From Acidobacteriota bacterium (GTDB taxonomy: Bacteria; Acidobacteriota; UBA6911; RPQK01; JAJDTT01): a stretch of 64,000 nucleotides of DNA. The position numbers and the translations under genes are program-made. Where the stretch lies: positions 1 to 64,000 of the forward strand of contig JAPPLF010000018.1 in NCBI GenBank assembly GCA_028874215.1, written 5' to 3'. Position 1 is the stretch's first letter. Every line of letters begins with the position of its first letter. This document shows positions 1-9,949 of this stretch, one piece after another. The notes below the pieces were generated by a model. It had not been told where the DNA came from. It worked only from the letters and a program-made list of their open reading frames with translations, and did not search any database.

Positions 1-65
1 GCCCAAGCGCTAGGACAATGCTATGCTGATGCGAACACGGTAAAGTCGGGCTAGCAGCCAGCCGA

Positions 66-756
66 TTGGACGGCGACCAAAATGGAGTCGATACTACTGG
101 CGCTCTTGGAACGGATCTTCACCGCGATCGGATCGACCGACTTCTGGGAGGTGATTCCGTATCCTGTCCAGAAAACCAGGGTGGTGCCATCCTGGGGACT
201 TATCTCGGTCCGAGTCGGGCGATGGGATTACTGCTGGACGGGGACGAGACCGTACCCTATCGATTGACTCCACGCGGTAAGAAGATTTGGGAATTACGCC
301 GCGAGTGCCTGAATGGTTCGCCGGTAATGACTGCCATCTCCACCGGACAAGAGATCTCACGAACTCTGATCGAATCGGCCGTCCCGCATTTCTCCCTTGC
401 CAAGTTAGCGAGTTCGGGAAGGGAAGCGAGGCTTCTCCGCAAAGCCTTCATTGAGCCTTGGGGAACGGTCGGCCAACCCGGTCACGACCGCGTTGCCAAG
501 GCGTACAGGTGTCAATGGAACCCGGATGTGGGCTGCGAAGATGCTCGCAAAGACGTCAGACAGTGCGAATGGGCTGCTTGTGCGCAACTTCCGAAACTGC
601 CTCGACGGTGGAGCGAAGACGAGGATCGAGTACGCTTGGGCGGAGTATGAGTACCGGCGCCGATGCCATGGAGTCCGAAGAATCCTCCTCGACGTTGTTG
701 CCGATGTTCGGACGCAGCTGCAACGAACCCACGACTGGTGGCAGGAGGCGCGCTGA
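66..756 (+). pseudogene. Frameshifted remnant of an unrecognised gene
   Basis: No single frame spans this stretch, but two adjacent frames read like protein. The frame open from 66 to 650 has its protein-like part at about 220-465, including PYRLTPRGKKIWELRRE, which resembles a winged-helix recognition region. The frame open from 451 to 756 continues with charged, protein-like sequence ending in RTQLQRTHDWWQEAR. Joining them near 460 would give one product with a +1/-1 shift. A third short frame at 82-267 may be the start. The gene is convergent with the peptidase/ATPase pair at 764-3087. I do not recognise the family. The frame assignment is by eye, so this could also be non-coding. Nothing else is visible in bases 1-65. 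Confidence 0.3.
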
Positions 757-763
757 CCTCGAC

Positions 764-1525
764 TCAGCCGTTTTGCGGAAGCAGCAGTCCCCGCACGACT
801 TCGGGTGTCCCGATCTTAAGGCCGTTTCGCCGCAGATCGGTGCACCATGAATCGAGGTAGCCACCGAAGGTTTCGTTATCGTTGGGGTCCCAACGGTCTA
901 GCCATCGGCAGGATTCCCAGAAAGACGGTTCCTGACTGAATCGGGGTCGTAGAGCAGCGGCCACGATACCCGTCCGGACGCGATCGTACCGGTTCGTTTC
1001 CAATTCACCGATGTTTGCGGCAAACCACGTCGGCAGGTCCCCTCCCACGGACGCCCAGTGTTGCTGCTCCCGGTCGCGAGCGTAGGTCTGGTGATTGGGC
1101 GCGAACTGCGCCGCCCTGTACACGGCGAGCGGCGGCTGACGCTTCCAGTCGTCGGCCAGCCGATGGAGGACGAACAACGACGCCAACTCGCACAAGGTCT
1201 CCTCGAACCACTTGTGGCGATGTTCTCGGTAACGTTCGAACCCGGTCAGCACATGGCAGAGTTCATGTGAGAACTGAAAGACATACTGAGACCAATAGGT
1301 GTCGCCGGTGCTCAGCAGGATCTGGTAGGGCCGCTGTCCAAAGACCACCATGGAATAATCCTGTTGCCAACGGGAGATGTGGATGGGCGCGTCCGGTCTG
1401 GCGCCGAAGGCCGACGTCAGCATCCGGAATGCCGATTCGAGAACGGCCAGTATGGAAGTCAGACTCGCTTGGCCCCAGTTTCCGTTGACGACCGTGATCC
1501 TTCCGTCGTTGCTGGTCGCGTCCAT
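764..1525 (-). CDS. HExxH zinc-metallopeptidase-like protein
   Basis: A 253-residue protein with the zinc-binding signature FSHELCHVLTG (HELCH at residues 87-91) and a downstream WFEE at 107-110 that could supply the third, glutamate ligand as in gluzincin peptidases. There is no signal peptide or membrane segment, so it should be cytoplasmic. Its ATG overlaps the stop codon of the upstream ATPase gene in a TGATG arrangement, so the two are translationally coupled and probably act together. No specific family is recognised beyond the HExxH core. Proteolytic activity is inferred; the substrate is unknown. The convergent broken gene at 66-756 follows directly. Confidence 0.6.
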   Translation of the reverse strand: MDATSNDGRITVVNGNWGQASLTSILAVLESAFRMLTSAFGARPDAPIHISRWQQDYSMVVFGQRPYQILLSTGDTYWSQYVFQFSHELCHVLTGFERYREHRHKWFEETLCELASLFVLHRLADDWKRQPPLAVYRAAQFAPNHQTYARDREQQHWASVGGDLPTWFAANIGELETNRYDRVRTGIVAAALRPRFSQEPSFWESCRWLDRWDPNDNETFGGYLDSWCTDLRRNGLKIGTPEVVRGLLLPQNG

Positions 1526-3087
1526 CAGTCTCTCCCGGCGACCTTTTCGGAGACGATGAAGGCCCCGGTCGCTCCGGCATCACTCCTGCCCAATCGATTC
1601 CGAAAGTCCGACAGGTCGCGGCAGATCCAGCCGGCGGTCTCCAGCCGGTCCCGTTGTCGGGACGGAAAGCGTGGACTGTAGAGTGCCCACTCCTGGTCCC
1701 AGTCCGAGAATCGCCTTCCTTCGTCCGTCCGGAGGAAACGCTGCACATGTCGGCGAAACGACGCCAATGAATCGTCATCGTGCTCCCTCGGATTCCGTTT
1801 GCACGAACCGAATCGTACGCGTCGAGTGTCATCGTTGCGCGCGATCAGATCGATCTCGATTTCGCCGCCGCGCCGGGGCCGCTTCCAGTATCCGCCAATC
1901 GGAGCAGTCACCGGAAAATCGGTACTGCCGGCCCTTGAGACTTCTTCAATAGCCAAGTGCACCAACTCCTCGAAGGCCCGCCCTTCCAGCGTACTCAGAC
2001 GGGGAATCAAGAGTTGCGTCACCTCCCTGGTGGGGCGGGTGCGGGCGGCCATGCAGGCTGGCTGGAGAGCGGCCGTCCAGGCTCTCAGAAACGGATCGGA
2101 AACCGAATAACGGGCTCGACGCGTACCGTCGCCCGCCAACAATGGGAGATCTTTCCGTATCAATTGGAGGTCGCCGGTGAGGGTTTTCAGGTAGGGCCCC
2201 GGAGTCGTCACTTCCGGGAGTGCCCGCCTGAAGTCAGCGTGGCTGCATCGAGGACGTTGGGCGACAACCCGCAGGATAGCGAGGGAAGTCCTCCGGAGCT
2301 CATGTCGCAGCAACATCTCTCCTTCCTGTTGCAGCGGAGCGCCCGTGCGCAGGTACAGGCTGGCGCAGACTTCGGCGGCCCAGTCGCTCCAGTTGGGAAC
2401 ACGGTCGACCTCCTCCACTTCCGCGAAGTGCCTCCAGAATTTGGGAACGCCCCCGAAGAGGGTCCACAACGTGAGAAAGCGATTCGGGTCGTCCGCTTGG
2501 TGCAGGTCACTGACATGGAAGACGGTTCTCAGATCCCAGGGGCCAAGATTCAAATTGAACGTCGTTCTCCCGAACAACGGTGTCCGGCTGTCTTGGAGAA
2601 GAGAATTCATCTCCGCCTGGACCGAACCGAGGACGATGAGCCCGCCCTCGGTCTCGGTGTCCTGTAGCTGATCCACCTGAAATTGAAGCAGGGAGGGCAG
2701 GGCGCGGAGCGGCCCTCGGAGGCAGATCTGAAACTCGTCGAGTGCGACGATGACGCCTTTGGCGCAGAGCGAACCGATGGCTCCGGCGATGGCTGGCAGT
2801 GTGCTCACGTCATTCAACTTTGGGATCAAGCCCCCGAGTCCGGACTGGAACGCCGCGTCACGGAAGACTTGGGCAAAATCGGCCGGAGTACTGTCGGGCA
2901 GCTGAACCATCAGGCAGCGTCGACCAACCTGATGGTCCTCACGGTGAGTGGCCAGTGCCTGTTGGACCAGGGCCGTCTTCCCGATTCGCCGCCGCCCTCG
3001 GATCGCTCCGAAGAACCAACGTTGCCGCCGGAAACGATCCAAGAGGCACCCGAGCTCCTCCTCCCGACCGTAGAAACCCCAAGACAT
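1525..3087 (-). CDS. AAA ATPase with C-terminal PD-(D/E)xK-like domain (archaeal-ATPase/DUF234 type)
   Basis: A 520-residue cytoplasmic protein. It opens with YGREEEL and a P-loop GRRRIGKT at residues 31-38; a Walker B-type strand ending in VALDEFQ follows near residue 115, then GLIVLGS as a likely sensor-1 strand. The C-terminal third has RAFEELVHLAIEE and later EIEIDLIARN followed by FGSCK, the spacing expected of a PD-(D/E)xK nuclease-fold domain like the DUF234 tail of the archaeal ATPase family. The family is widespread in archaea and in some bacteria, often as orphan or accessory genes of unknown role. Here it is the first gene of a two-gene operon with a HExxH protein (TGATG junction). 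A perfect palindrome sits one base from its ATG, suggesting autoregulation. Family call is good; function is open. Confidence 0.75.
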   Translation of the reverse strand: MSWGFYGREEELGCLLDRFRRQRWFFGAIRGRRRIGKTALVQQALATHREDHQVGRRCLMVQLPDSTPADFAQVFRDAAFQSGLGGLIPKLNDVSTLPAIAGAIGSLCAKGVIVALDEFQICLRGPLRALPSLLQFQVDQLQDTETEGGLIVLGSVQAEMNSLLQDSRTPLFGRTTFNLNLGPWDLRTVFHVSDLHQADDPNRFLTLWTLFGGVPKFWRHFAEVEEVDRVPNWSDWAAEVCASLYLRTGAPLQQEGEMLLRHELRRTSLAILRVVAQRPRCSHADFRRALPEVTTPGPYLKTLTGDLQLIRKDLPLLAGDGTRRARYSVSDPFLRAWTAALQPACMAARTRPTREVTQLLIPRLSTLEGRAFEELVHLAIEEVSRAGSTDFPVTAPIGGYWKRPRRGGEIEIDLIARNDDTRRVRFGSCKRNPREHDDDSLASFRRHVQRFLRTDEGRRFSDWDQEWALYSPRFPSRQRDRLETAGWICRDLSDFRNRLGRSDAGATGAFIVSEKVAGRD

Positions 3088-3088
3088 T

Positions 3089-3118
3089 CGGATAAGATAA
3101 AAGATATTATCTTATCCG
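3089..3118 (-). promoter_or_regulatory. Perfect palindrome abutting the ATPase start codon (putative operator)
   Basis: CGGATAAGATAA at 3089-3100 and its exact reverse complement TTATCTTATCCG at 3107-3118 flank a 6-base spacer. One base separates the palindrome from the ATPase ATG at 3087. It is AT-rich in a GC-rich setting and contains GATAAT-like -10 sequence on the minus strand. There is no room for a Shine-Dalgarno outside it. It is best read as an operator or promoter overlapping a short or absent leader, or as an mRNA hairpin over the start. The remaining bases to 3314 show no gene. Confidence 0.6.
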
Positions 3119-3314
3119 TCAAGTGCCGGGGGCGGAAGTTTTCGGGTCGCGGGCTTTATCAAGTGGCCGAATACGAGAATCGTTGGCTGGTGCCGGTCGG
3201 CCGGCAGTCGCGGGCATCTTCAAGTGCTGGCTGCGGGACCATGGGATCGTCCGGCCTGGTCTGGACGGCTGTAGTTTCATCGGGGTCCGGAACCCGGACC
3301 GATTGGAAACCTGA

Positions 3315-6300
3315 TCAGAACAGCAGCCGAAAGCCGATCTGCATCTGGAAGGGTGGTCCCGGGATGTTCCCCGTCAGGTATTCGCCGTCTTCGCCCCGGG
3401 TCCGGGCGAAGTTGGGGTTCGACGGTCGTCCGTCAAGGCCACAGGACAAGTCGCGCGAACTGGCGCAATAGTTGGCGACGGTGGAGAAACCCTGGCGGAG
3501 CGTGACATTGTCGCGGTTGAAAAGGTTGAAGAATTCCAGCGAAACCACCGCTTGCCGGTCCGCGCCGGCCGAGAACCGCTTCTGCACCCTCAGGTTGATG
3601 TCGGCAACGGGCACGTCGCGGAACGCGTTTCTGGTGAACGGCACGCCGGGCGCGCTGTAGGGACGGTCGGCGCCGCCCCGGTCCTCGTTGGAATCGGTGC
3701 CCATTCGAGCGTCGAACGGCGCGCCTGAGAAGATGTACATTCCGGTCGAGATATCGACGTCTCCGGGCAGCATGACCACGCCCGTCACGTGGACCTGGTG
3801 CCGGCGGTCGAGTCTGCTGGGACCGTACTCCGAGGCCAGGTCGTATCCGTTCTCGTAGGACACTCCGCTTGCCGACCGTTCGTTGTCGTCGTTGGATTCG
3901 TTTTTGGACAACACGTAGTAGGCGCTGAACTGTCCCCAGGAGCGGCGGATCTCCGAGCGGACCGTCAGCGCGCGGTAAAGCGCCGACGCGGTCGACTCGC
4001 GGACCGTCACGCTGTCGAGTCCCGGCACCGGCCGCGCCGTTCCGCTCCGCAGGCCGAAGAATGGACGTTGCGCCGGATCGTCGCGCCTCACTGCCGGCAG
4101 CGGCACGTTGAGGTCCCGGTTGCGTTGCAGGTGAATCGTGTCGACGACGAGCAGGTCGGCGCCCAGCGACCAGCCGGGACTGATCTCGTGCTCGACGCCG
4201 GCGCCAAGCTGCCTCGCCATCGGGTTTCTGAAGTCCCGGTCCATCAGGGTGAGGCGGGCGCCGGCGAACGGGTTGTTCTCGATTCCGAGCGCGGTGGCGA
4301 TGGCCGACATCTGGTCCGGGGTGAGGGTCGGCAGGTTGTCGAGAGTCCGCTCGTTGAGGTCGATCCCGATCAGATTCATCTGCTCGTACAGGGTGTCATT
4401 CGGATTCCCCGGAGGGACGCGAAACGGCAGGGCCACCGTCACGTCACCCGGCGGCACGCGGAAGTTGTTCATCGGACCGGACAGGAGCAGCAACGGGGTC
4501 CGCGCGTAGTAGACGCCGGTGAACCGCCGAACCACAGTCTTCGCGCCGCCGGTGGGGTCCCACGCGAAGCCGGCCCGGGGACCAAACTGCTGACGGCTGC
4601 TCGGGATCGTCGACGGGTCGACGGTGCGGCCGATGGGGAACCTGACGCCGCCCAGTTGATCGAGCAGGGTCCGGTTGTCGGCGTCGGGGGCCGGATTGAG
4701 CTGGGCGTCCCAGCGAAGTCCGTAGTTGACCGTCAGTGTGGGCGCCACGCGCCACTCGTCCTGCACGAAGAGTCCGACCTCGTCGGTCGCGAACGAGTTT
4801 TTCAGGTTTCCGATCTGCTGAACGTAGATCAATGAGCGGGAGTCGAACCGGTTGGGGATGGCGCCGCCGACGCCGATGATGTCCAGTGTGGTCTCGACGT
4901 CCGAGCCGAAGACGAGATAGCCGCCGTTCTGGAAGAAGCCGAATATCTGGTCGATGAAGACGTGGTTGACGTCGAATCCTGCCTTCACCCCGTGCGAGCC
5001 GGCGAGCCACGTCACATTGCCGCCCGCCTGCGCCCGCCAGTCGTACTGCGTCGTGGGGCGGAAACTGCGGGTGCCGAATTCCCCGAGCGACAGATCGACG
5101 AGCGGCTTGAGGGCATTGGCCGAGCGCGGCCGGTCCTCCCGCGAATATTGCCCGCGCAGTTCGAAGAGGAGGTTGGATGACGGCGCGCCGGTGAACTGGC
5201 CGACCGCCGTCTGCGTCGAATCCTCCTCCGTGCCGTTGGTTTCGAGCGAGCGGTGGGTGGTCGGAACGATGACGCCCCCGACGCCGTCGGAATTGAGGGC
5301 CCGGTTCGTGCTGCCGTTGTAGCGGACGTTGAAGCGGTTTCCGCGCGCCAGGTCGAAGTCGAACCGGGCCAGCCAGGCTTTGGCGTCGTTGGTCACGTCG
5401 AAAGGTGTCTCGAGGCCTCGATAGTGTTCGTACCCTTCGCGGCTGGCCGCCGTGGGCGAGAAGCCGGAGAGCCGGGTGAAACGCACCTCGCGCCCCGCCT
5501 TGAACTCCTGCTGTTCGTAGGCGACGAAATAGAACGCCCGGTCTCGGACAAGCGGGCCGCCCAGGGAGCCGCCGAACTGGTGCTGCGTCGGCGCTGCGTC
5601 CTGGCCGAACGCGTTTTGCAACGCGAGTTGCTCGGGCCGCAGGAGGTAGAACGCCGACCCGTGGGTTGCGTTCGTGCCCGACTCGGTAATGGCGTTGACG
5701 AGCCCGCCGGTCGACCGGCCGAACTCGGGCGAGTAGCCGGCCTTGACCACCCGGAACTCGCGGATCGCTTCCTGGGGAATCGTAAACGTGAACTGCGAAC
5801 GTTCTCCGCCCCGGATGCCGCCGAAGAACGGCTGGTTGTAGTCGGCTCCGTCGATGCTGACATTGCCGTTGATGCCGCGTTGTCCCGCCAGCGAGATCTG
5901 TCCGCGCTGTGGCTCGACCTGAGCGGTCGGAGTCAGGGAGACGAAATCATGGAAGCGCCGGCCGTTGATGGGCAGGTTCGAGATGGCCTGGCGGTCGAGC
6001 GTCACGTCGGACGTGTCCGTCGTGGTTTCGACGGCGGAGGTCCTTGCGGTCACCGTGACATCCTCCGCGACACCGGCAGGAGCGAGGGTGAAACTGATGG
6101 TCCGGCGGGCGCCCACGGTGATCGTCACGTCGTCGAGACGCACGGCGCGGAATCCGGGTAGCTCAGCGCGGATGTCATACCGGCCGGGCGGCAACAGCAT
6201 GATGCTGTAGGACCCCATGGGGCCGGAGACGGCGGCGCGGGTCAGGCCGTTGTCCGGGTTGACGGCGGTCACGGTGGCGCCGGGCAGGACGCCGCCGGTC

Positions 6301-6404
6301 GTATCTTCGAGCAGGCCCGTGATCTCGGCGGTGGTCGCCCGGTTCTGGGCCAGTCCCGGAAAGGAAAACAGGAGCACGACAACCGGGATAAAACGCGCGA
6401 TCAT
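3315..6404 (-). CDS. TonB-dependent receptor with N-terminal carboxypeptidase regulatory-like domain (Oar-like)
   Basis: A 1029-residue outer-membrane transporter. Residues 1-20 are a signal peptide ending in FPGLAQ. Residues about 25-110 form a carboxypeptidase regulatory-like beta-sandwich (AEITGLLEDTTGGVLPGATV, then PGRYDIRAELPGF). A plug domain follows (LPINGRRFHDFVSLTP, then SPEFGRSTGGLVNAIT). The rest is a large beta-barrel ending in IGFRLLF with a C-terminal phenylalanine, as usual for barrel insertion. This architecture is the Oar-like receptor class greatly expanded in Acidobacteriota. It imports large substrates, often glycans or peptides, using TonB energy; the substrate cannot be read here. 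It is divergent from the ATP synthase operon. Complete, with no frameshift. Confidence 0.88.
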   Translation of the reverse strand: MIARFIPVVVLLFSFPGLAQNRATTAEITGLLEDTTGGVLPGATVTAVNPDNGLTRAAVSGPMGSYSIMLLPPGRYDIRAELPGFRAVRLDDVTITVGARRTISFTLAPAGVAEDVTVTARTSAVETTTDTSDVTLDRQAISNLPINGRRFHDFVSLTPTAQVEPQRGQISLAGQRGINGNVSIDGADYNQPFFGGIRGGERSQFTFTIPQEAIREFRVVKAGYSPEFGRSTGGLVNAITESGTNATHGSAFYLLRPEQLALQNAFGQDAAPTQHQFGGSLGGPLVRDRAFYFVAYEQQEFKAGREVRFTRLSGFSPTAASREGYEHYRGLETPFDVTNDAKAWLARFDFDLARGNRFNVRYNGSTNRALNSDGVGGVIVPTTHRSLETNGTEEDSTQTAVGQFTGAPSSNLLFELRGQYSREDRPRSANALKPLVDLSLGEFGTRSFRPTTQYDWRAQAGGNVTWLAGSHGVKAGFDVNHVFIDQIFGFFQNGGYLVFGSDVETTLDIIGVGGAIPNRFDSRSLIYVQQIGNLKNSFATDEVGLFVQDEWRVAPTLTVNYGLRWDAQLNPAPDADNRTLLDQLGGVRFPIGRTVDPSTIPSSRQQFGPRAGFAWDPTGGAKTVVRRFTGVYYARTPLLLLSGPMNNFRVPPGDVTVALPFRVPPGNPNDTLYEQMNLIGIDLNERTLDNLPTLTPDQMSAIATALGIENNPFAGARLTLMDRDFRNPMARQLGAGVEHEISPGWSLGADLLVVDTIHLQRNRDLNVPLPAVRRDDPAQRPFFGLRSGTARPVPGLDSVTVRESTASALYRALTVRSEIRRSWGQFSAYYVLSKNESNDDNERSASGVSYENGYDLASEYGPSRLDRRHQVHVTGVVMLPGDVDISTGMYIFSGAPFDARMGTDSNEDRGGADRPYSAPGVPFTRNAFRDVPVADINLRVQKRFSAGADRQAVVSLEFFNLFNRDNVTLRQGFSTVANYCASSRDLSCGLDGRPSNPNFARTRGEDGEYLTGNIPGPPFQMQIGFRLLF

Positions 6405-6462
6405 TTGACGTTACCTTCCTCCTCGTGGGCCGACTGGCTGGCGAGGGCTCGCCCCGGATTCC

Positions 6463-6492
6463 TTGACCTGCGTCGGACGATCATGTTAGAAG
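6463..6492 (+). promoter_or_regulatory. Candidate promoter of the atp operon
   Basis: TTGACC at 6463-6468 resembles a -35 box, and TAGAAG at 6487-6492 matches four of six -10 positions with 18-base spacing. Initiation would fall near 6499, downstream of the ATG at 6483 but upstream of the TTG at 6525, which favours the TTG as the real atpF start. Assigned by eye. Confidence 0.3.
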
Positions 6493-6524
6493 ATGCCCCG
6501 TCTAGAGACGGGAGTGGGAGAACC

Positions 6525-6947
6525 TTGCTGACACCAGATTGGACGCTGCCGGTTGCCGCGGCCATATTTTTGACCACTCTCTTCATTCTCAACCGGGTAC
6601 TCTTTCGCCCCCTTTTCGAGGTCCTGGCCGAACGGCAGGCCCGGACGACCCAGGTGAGCGGTCGAGTCCAGGAAATTCTGGATGAACATCAGATTCTCCA
6701 CGAAGAATACCAACAGAAGCTGGCAGAGGAGAGGCAGGCGGGATACAAGCTGGCGGAATCGGTTCGAGCCGAGGCGCTGAAAGAGGGAAACAACCGAGTT
6801 GCGCAAGCGCGCCAACGGGCAGAGACCATGCTGGCGAACGCGAGGAGTGAGATCGAAGCGGATCTGGACTCGGCCAAGCGGCATCTGAGTCGCGAAGCCG
6901 GGGAGACCGCGCGAATCCTGGCCGACAGGATTCTGGACCGGGCCTGA
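6525..6947 (+). CDS. atpF: ATP synthase F0 subunit b (first of two)
   Basis: About 140 residues from a TTG start. One N-terminal membrane helix (LPVAAAIFLTTLFILNRVLF, roughly residues 7-26) is followed by a long charged amphipathic helix rich in E, R, A and Q, the dimerising stator stalk. The TTG at 6525 is chosen because GGGAGTGGGAG lies just upstream and the protein then begins at the usual point before the membrane helix. The in-frame ATG at 6483 would add 14 residues, and a still earlier start at 6405 overlaps the TonB promoter side. It anchors F1 (through delta) to F0 in the inner membrane. It is the first gene of the F1F0 operon; a second b-type gene follows after about 195 bases. Confidence 0.85.
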   Translation: MLTPDWTLPVAAAIFLTTLFILNRVLFRPLFEVLAERQARTTQVSGRVQEILDEHQILHEEYQQKLAEERQAGYKLAESVRAEALKEGNNRVAQARQRAETMLANARSEIEADLDSAKRHLSREAGETARILADRILDRA

Positions 6948-7003
6948 GGGCTGCCGGCCTTCCCCGGTTTTCTTTTCCCGAAATTTCCGGAGGGTGAACA
7001 GCA

Positions 7004-7023
7004 ACCCGAGTACAAGCTCGGGT
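7004..7023 (+). other. Hairpin between the two b-subunit genes
   Basis: ACCCGAG (7004-7010) pairs with CTCGGGT (7017-7023) around a 6-base loop. No U-tract follows, so it is not a standard terminator. It lies in the unusually long 195-base gap between the two atpF genes, where it could set relative mRNA stability or act as an attenuator. Role inferred. Confidence 0.35.
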
Positions 7024-7142
7024 CCGGAATTCAGGCTTGACGACACAGCCGGATGCTATCGGTTGCCGCCTGAACGCCGTTGAATCAGCCGCTACCGGCC
7101 GATGAGAACCGAAAAAACGTGAACGATCAGGCGGAAGCCTCC

Positions 7143-7724
7143 ATGGGAACAGGGAAAAAGGGTTCGCGCCGGCGATACGGGCGACTCTGGTTGGCGCTGC
7201 TGGTGGCGGCGCCCCTCATGATCGCTGCCTCGGGAGGGAGCGGCTGGGGCTGGATCGAGACCGTCGGCCGGTGGTTTAATCTCGCCGTCCTGGTGGGCAT
7301 CATCGTCTACTTTCTACGAGCTCCGCTGCGGCAGTTTCTGGTCGACCGCAAGCGTGGCATTCAGGAAAATATCAGCTCGGCGGGACAGGCCTTGCAGGAG
7401 GCCGAAGAGCGGCTGTCGACGGTCAAGGGGCAGATCGAGGGGCTGGACGATGAACTGGCCGGCATGAGGCAGACCACGATCGAGGAATCGGAGTTGGAGC
7501 GGCAGCGCGTGTTGGCACGGAGCCAACGGGATGTGGACCGCCTGACCCGGCGAGCGGAAACGGAGATCCAGTTGCTGACTCGCGTGGCCCGGAACGAAAT
7601 CCGGTCCCACGCCGCCGATCTGGCGGTGGGTCTGGCCCGGCAGAGGTTGAGTCAGGAGCTGACGGCTGAAGAGGACGCCCGGGTCGTGGGCAGGGCCGTC
7701 GAGCACCTCGACAGCCGAAACTGA
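7143..7724 (+). CDS. atpF: ATP synthase F0 subunit b / b' (second)
   Basis: A 193-residue stator subunit. Residues 15-30 are hydrophobic (WLALLVAAPLMIAAS) and residues 44-58 form the expected membrane helix (WFNLAVLVGIIVYFL), followed by LRAPLRQFLVDRKRGIQ and a long coiled helix to the C terminus. The extra hydrophobic segment ahead of the usual helix may be a cleaved or second membrane segment. Start: ATG 7143 has GGCGGAAG 5 bases upstream; an in-frame TTG at 7080 would add 21 polar residues. Two diverged b subunits imply a b/b' heterodimeric stalk, as in photosynthetic bacteria and several other phyla. Confidence 0.85.
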   Translation: MGTGKKGSRRRYGRLWLALLVAAPLMIAASGGSGWGWIETVGRWFNLAVLVGIIVYFLRAPLRQFLVDRKRGIQENISSAGQALQEAEERLSTVKGQIEGLDDELAGMRQTTIEESELERQRVLARSQRDVDRLTRRAETEIQLLTRVARNEIRSHAADLAVGLARQRLSQELTAEEDARVVGRAVEHLDSRN

Positions 7725-7745
7725 GCAAGTTGGAAGGAACCGACT

Positions 7746-8285
7746 ATGGCTTCGTCACGGGCACGCAGGTACGCTCGGGCCCTGGCCGAAGTGGCCGTTC
7801 AGGAGGGCCGTGAGACGCGGGTCCAGGAAGACCTGGACTCGTTTGGCGCGGCTCTGCAGGCTTCACCCGAGTTGGTGGAGACGTTGATGAATCCGGCCAT
7901 TCCCTTCGCTCCCAAGCGCAGGATCACAGAGGAGTTGGCGGGCCGGCTCTCTCTGGTCGGCATCACGGTCAACTTCATTCTGGTGCTGCTTGAGAACGGT
8001 CGAATCGGGGAATACGGCGAGTACGTCGAGGCTTACACCGAGGCCATGGACCAGCGGGCCGGCGTCGTCCGGGGTGTGGTGACCTCGGCGAGGGGTTTGG
8101 ACTCGGAGGTTCGGAGTCGCCTCACCGAAGTTCTTTCGGAATTGTCACGGGCCCGGGTTCGTCTTTCCTATGAGGAGGACGAGTCCCTCATCGGCGGGCT
8201 CAGGATCCAGGTCGGATCCGTTATCTACGATGGCTCCATCCGGACGCAGTTGGAGGAGGTCCGGCGGCGGATCGGCCAGGAATAG
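7746..8285 (+). CDS. atpH: ATP synthase F1 subunit delta
   Basis: A 179-residue soluble subunit joining the top of the alpha3beta3 head to the b/b' stalk. It begins with the typical ARRYARALAEVAVQEG helix and ends with the conserved GGLRIQVGSVIYDGSIRTQL segment, which matches the C-terminal signature (G-G-x-x-x-x-x-G-x-x-x-x-D-x-S) of delta/OSCP proteins. AAGGAA lies 6 bases upstream of the ATG. It sits 21 bases after the second b gene in the conserved b-delta-alpha order. Length is normal. Confidence 0.93.
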   Translation: MASSRARRYARALAEVAVQEGRETRVQEDLDSFGAALQASPELVETLMNPAIPFAPKRRITEELAGRLSLVGITVNFILVLLENGRIGEYGEYVEAYTEAMDQRAGVVRGVVTSARGLDSEVRSRLTEVLSELSRARVRLSYEEDESLIGGLRIQVGSVIYDGSIRTQLEEVRRRIGQE

Positions 8286-8351
8286 CCGGCTGGAGTGAAC
8301 GGCGCCGCGGCGCCGGACTGCCGTTCCCGGATCGGGATTCGACGGAGTTGA

Positions 8352-9893
<1,542 letters not shown>

Positions 9894-9949
9894 CCTCCGG
9901 ATCCGATCCGGACCCGAGTCCAATGCCTCGGCTGGACGCCTGAAACAAT

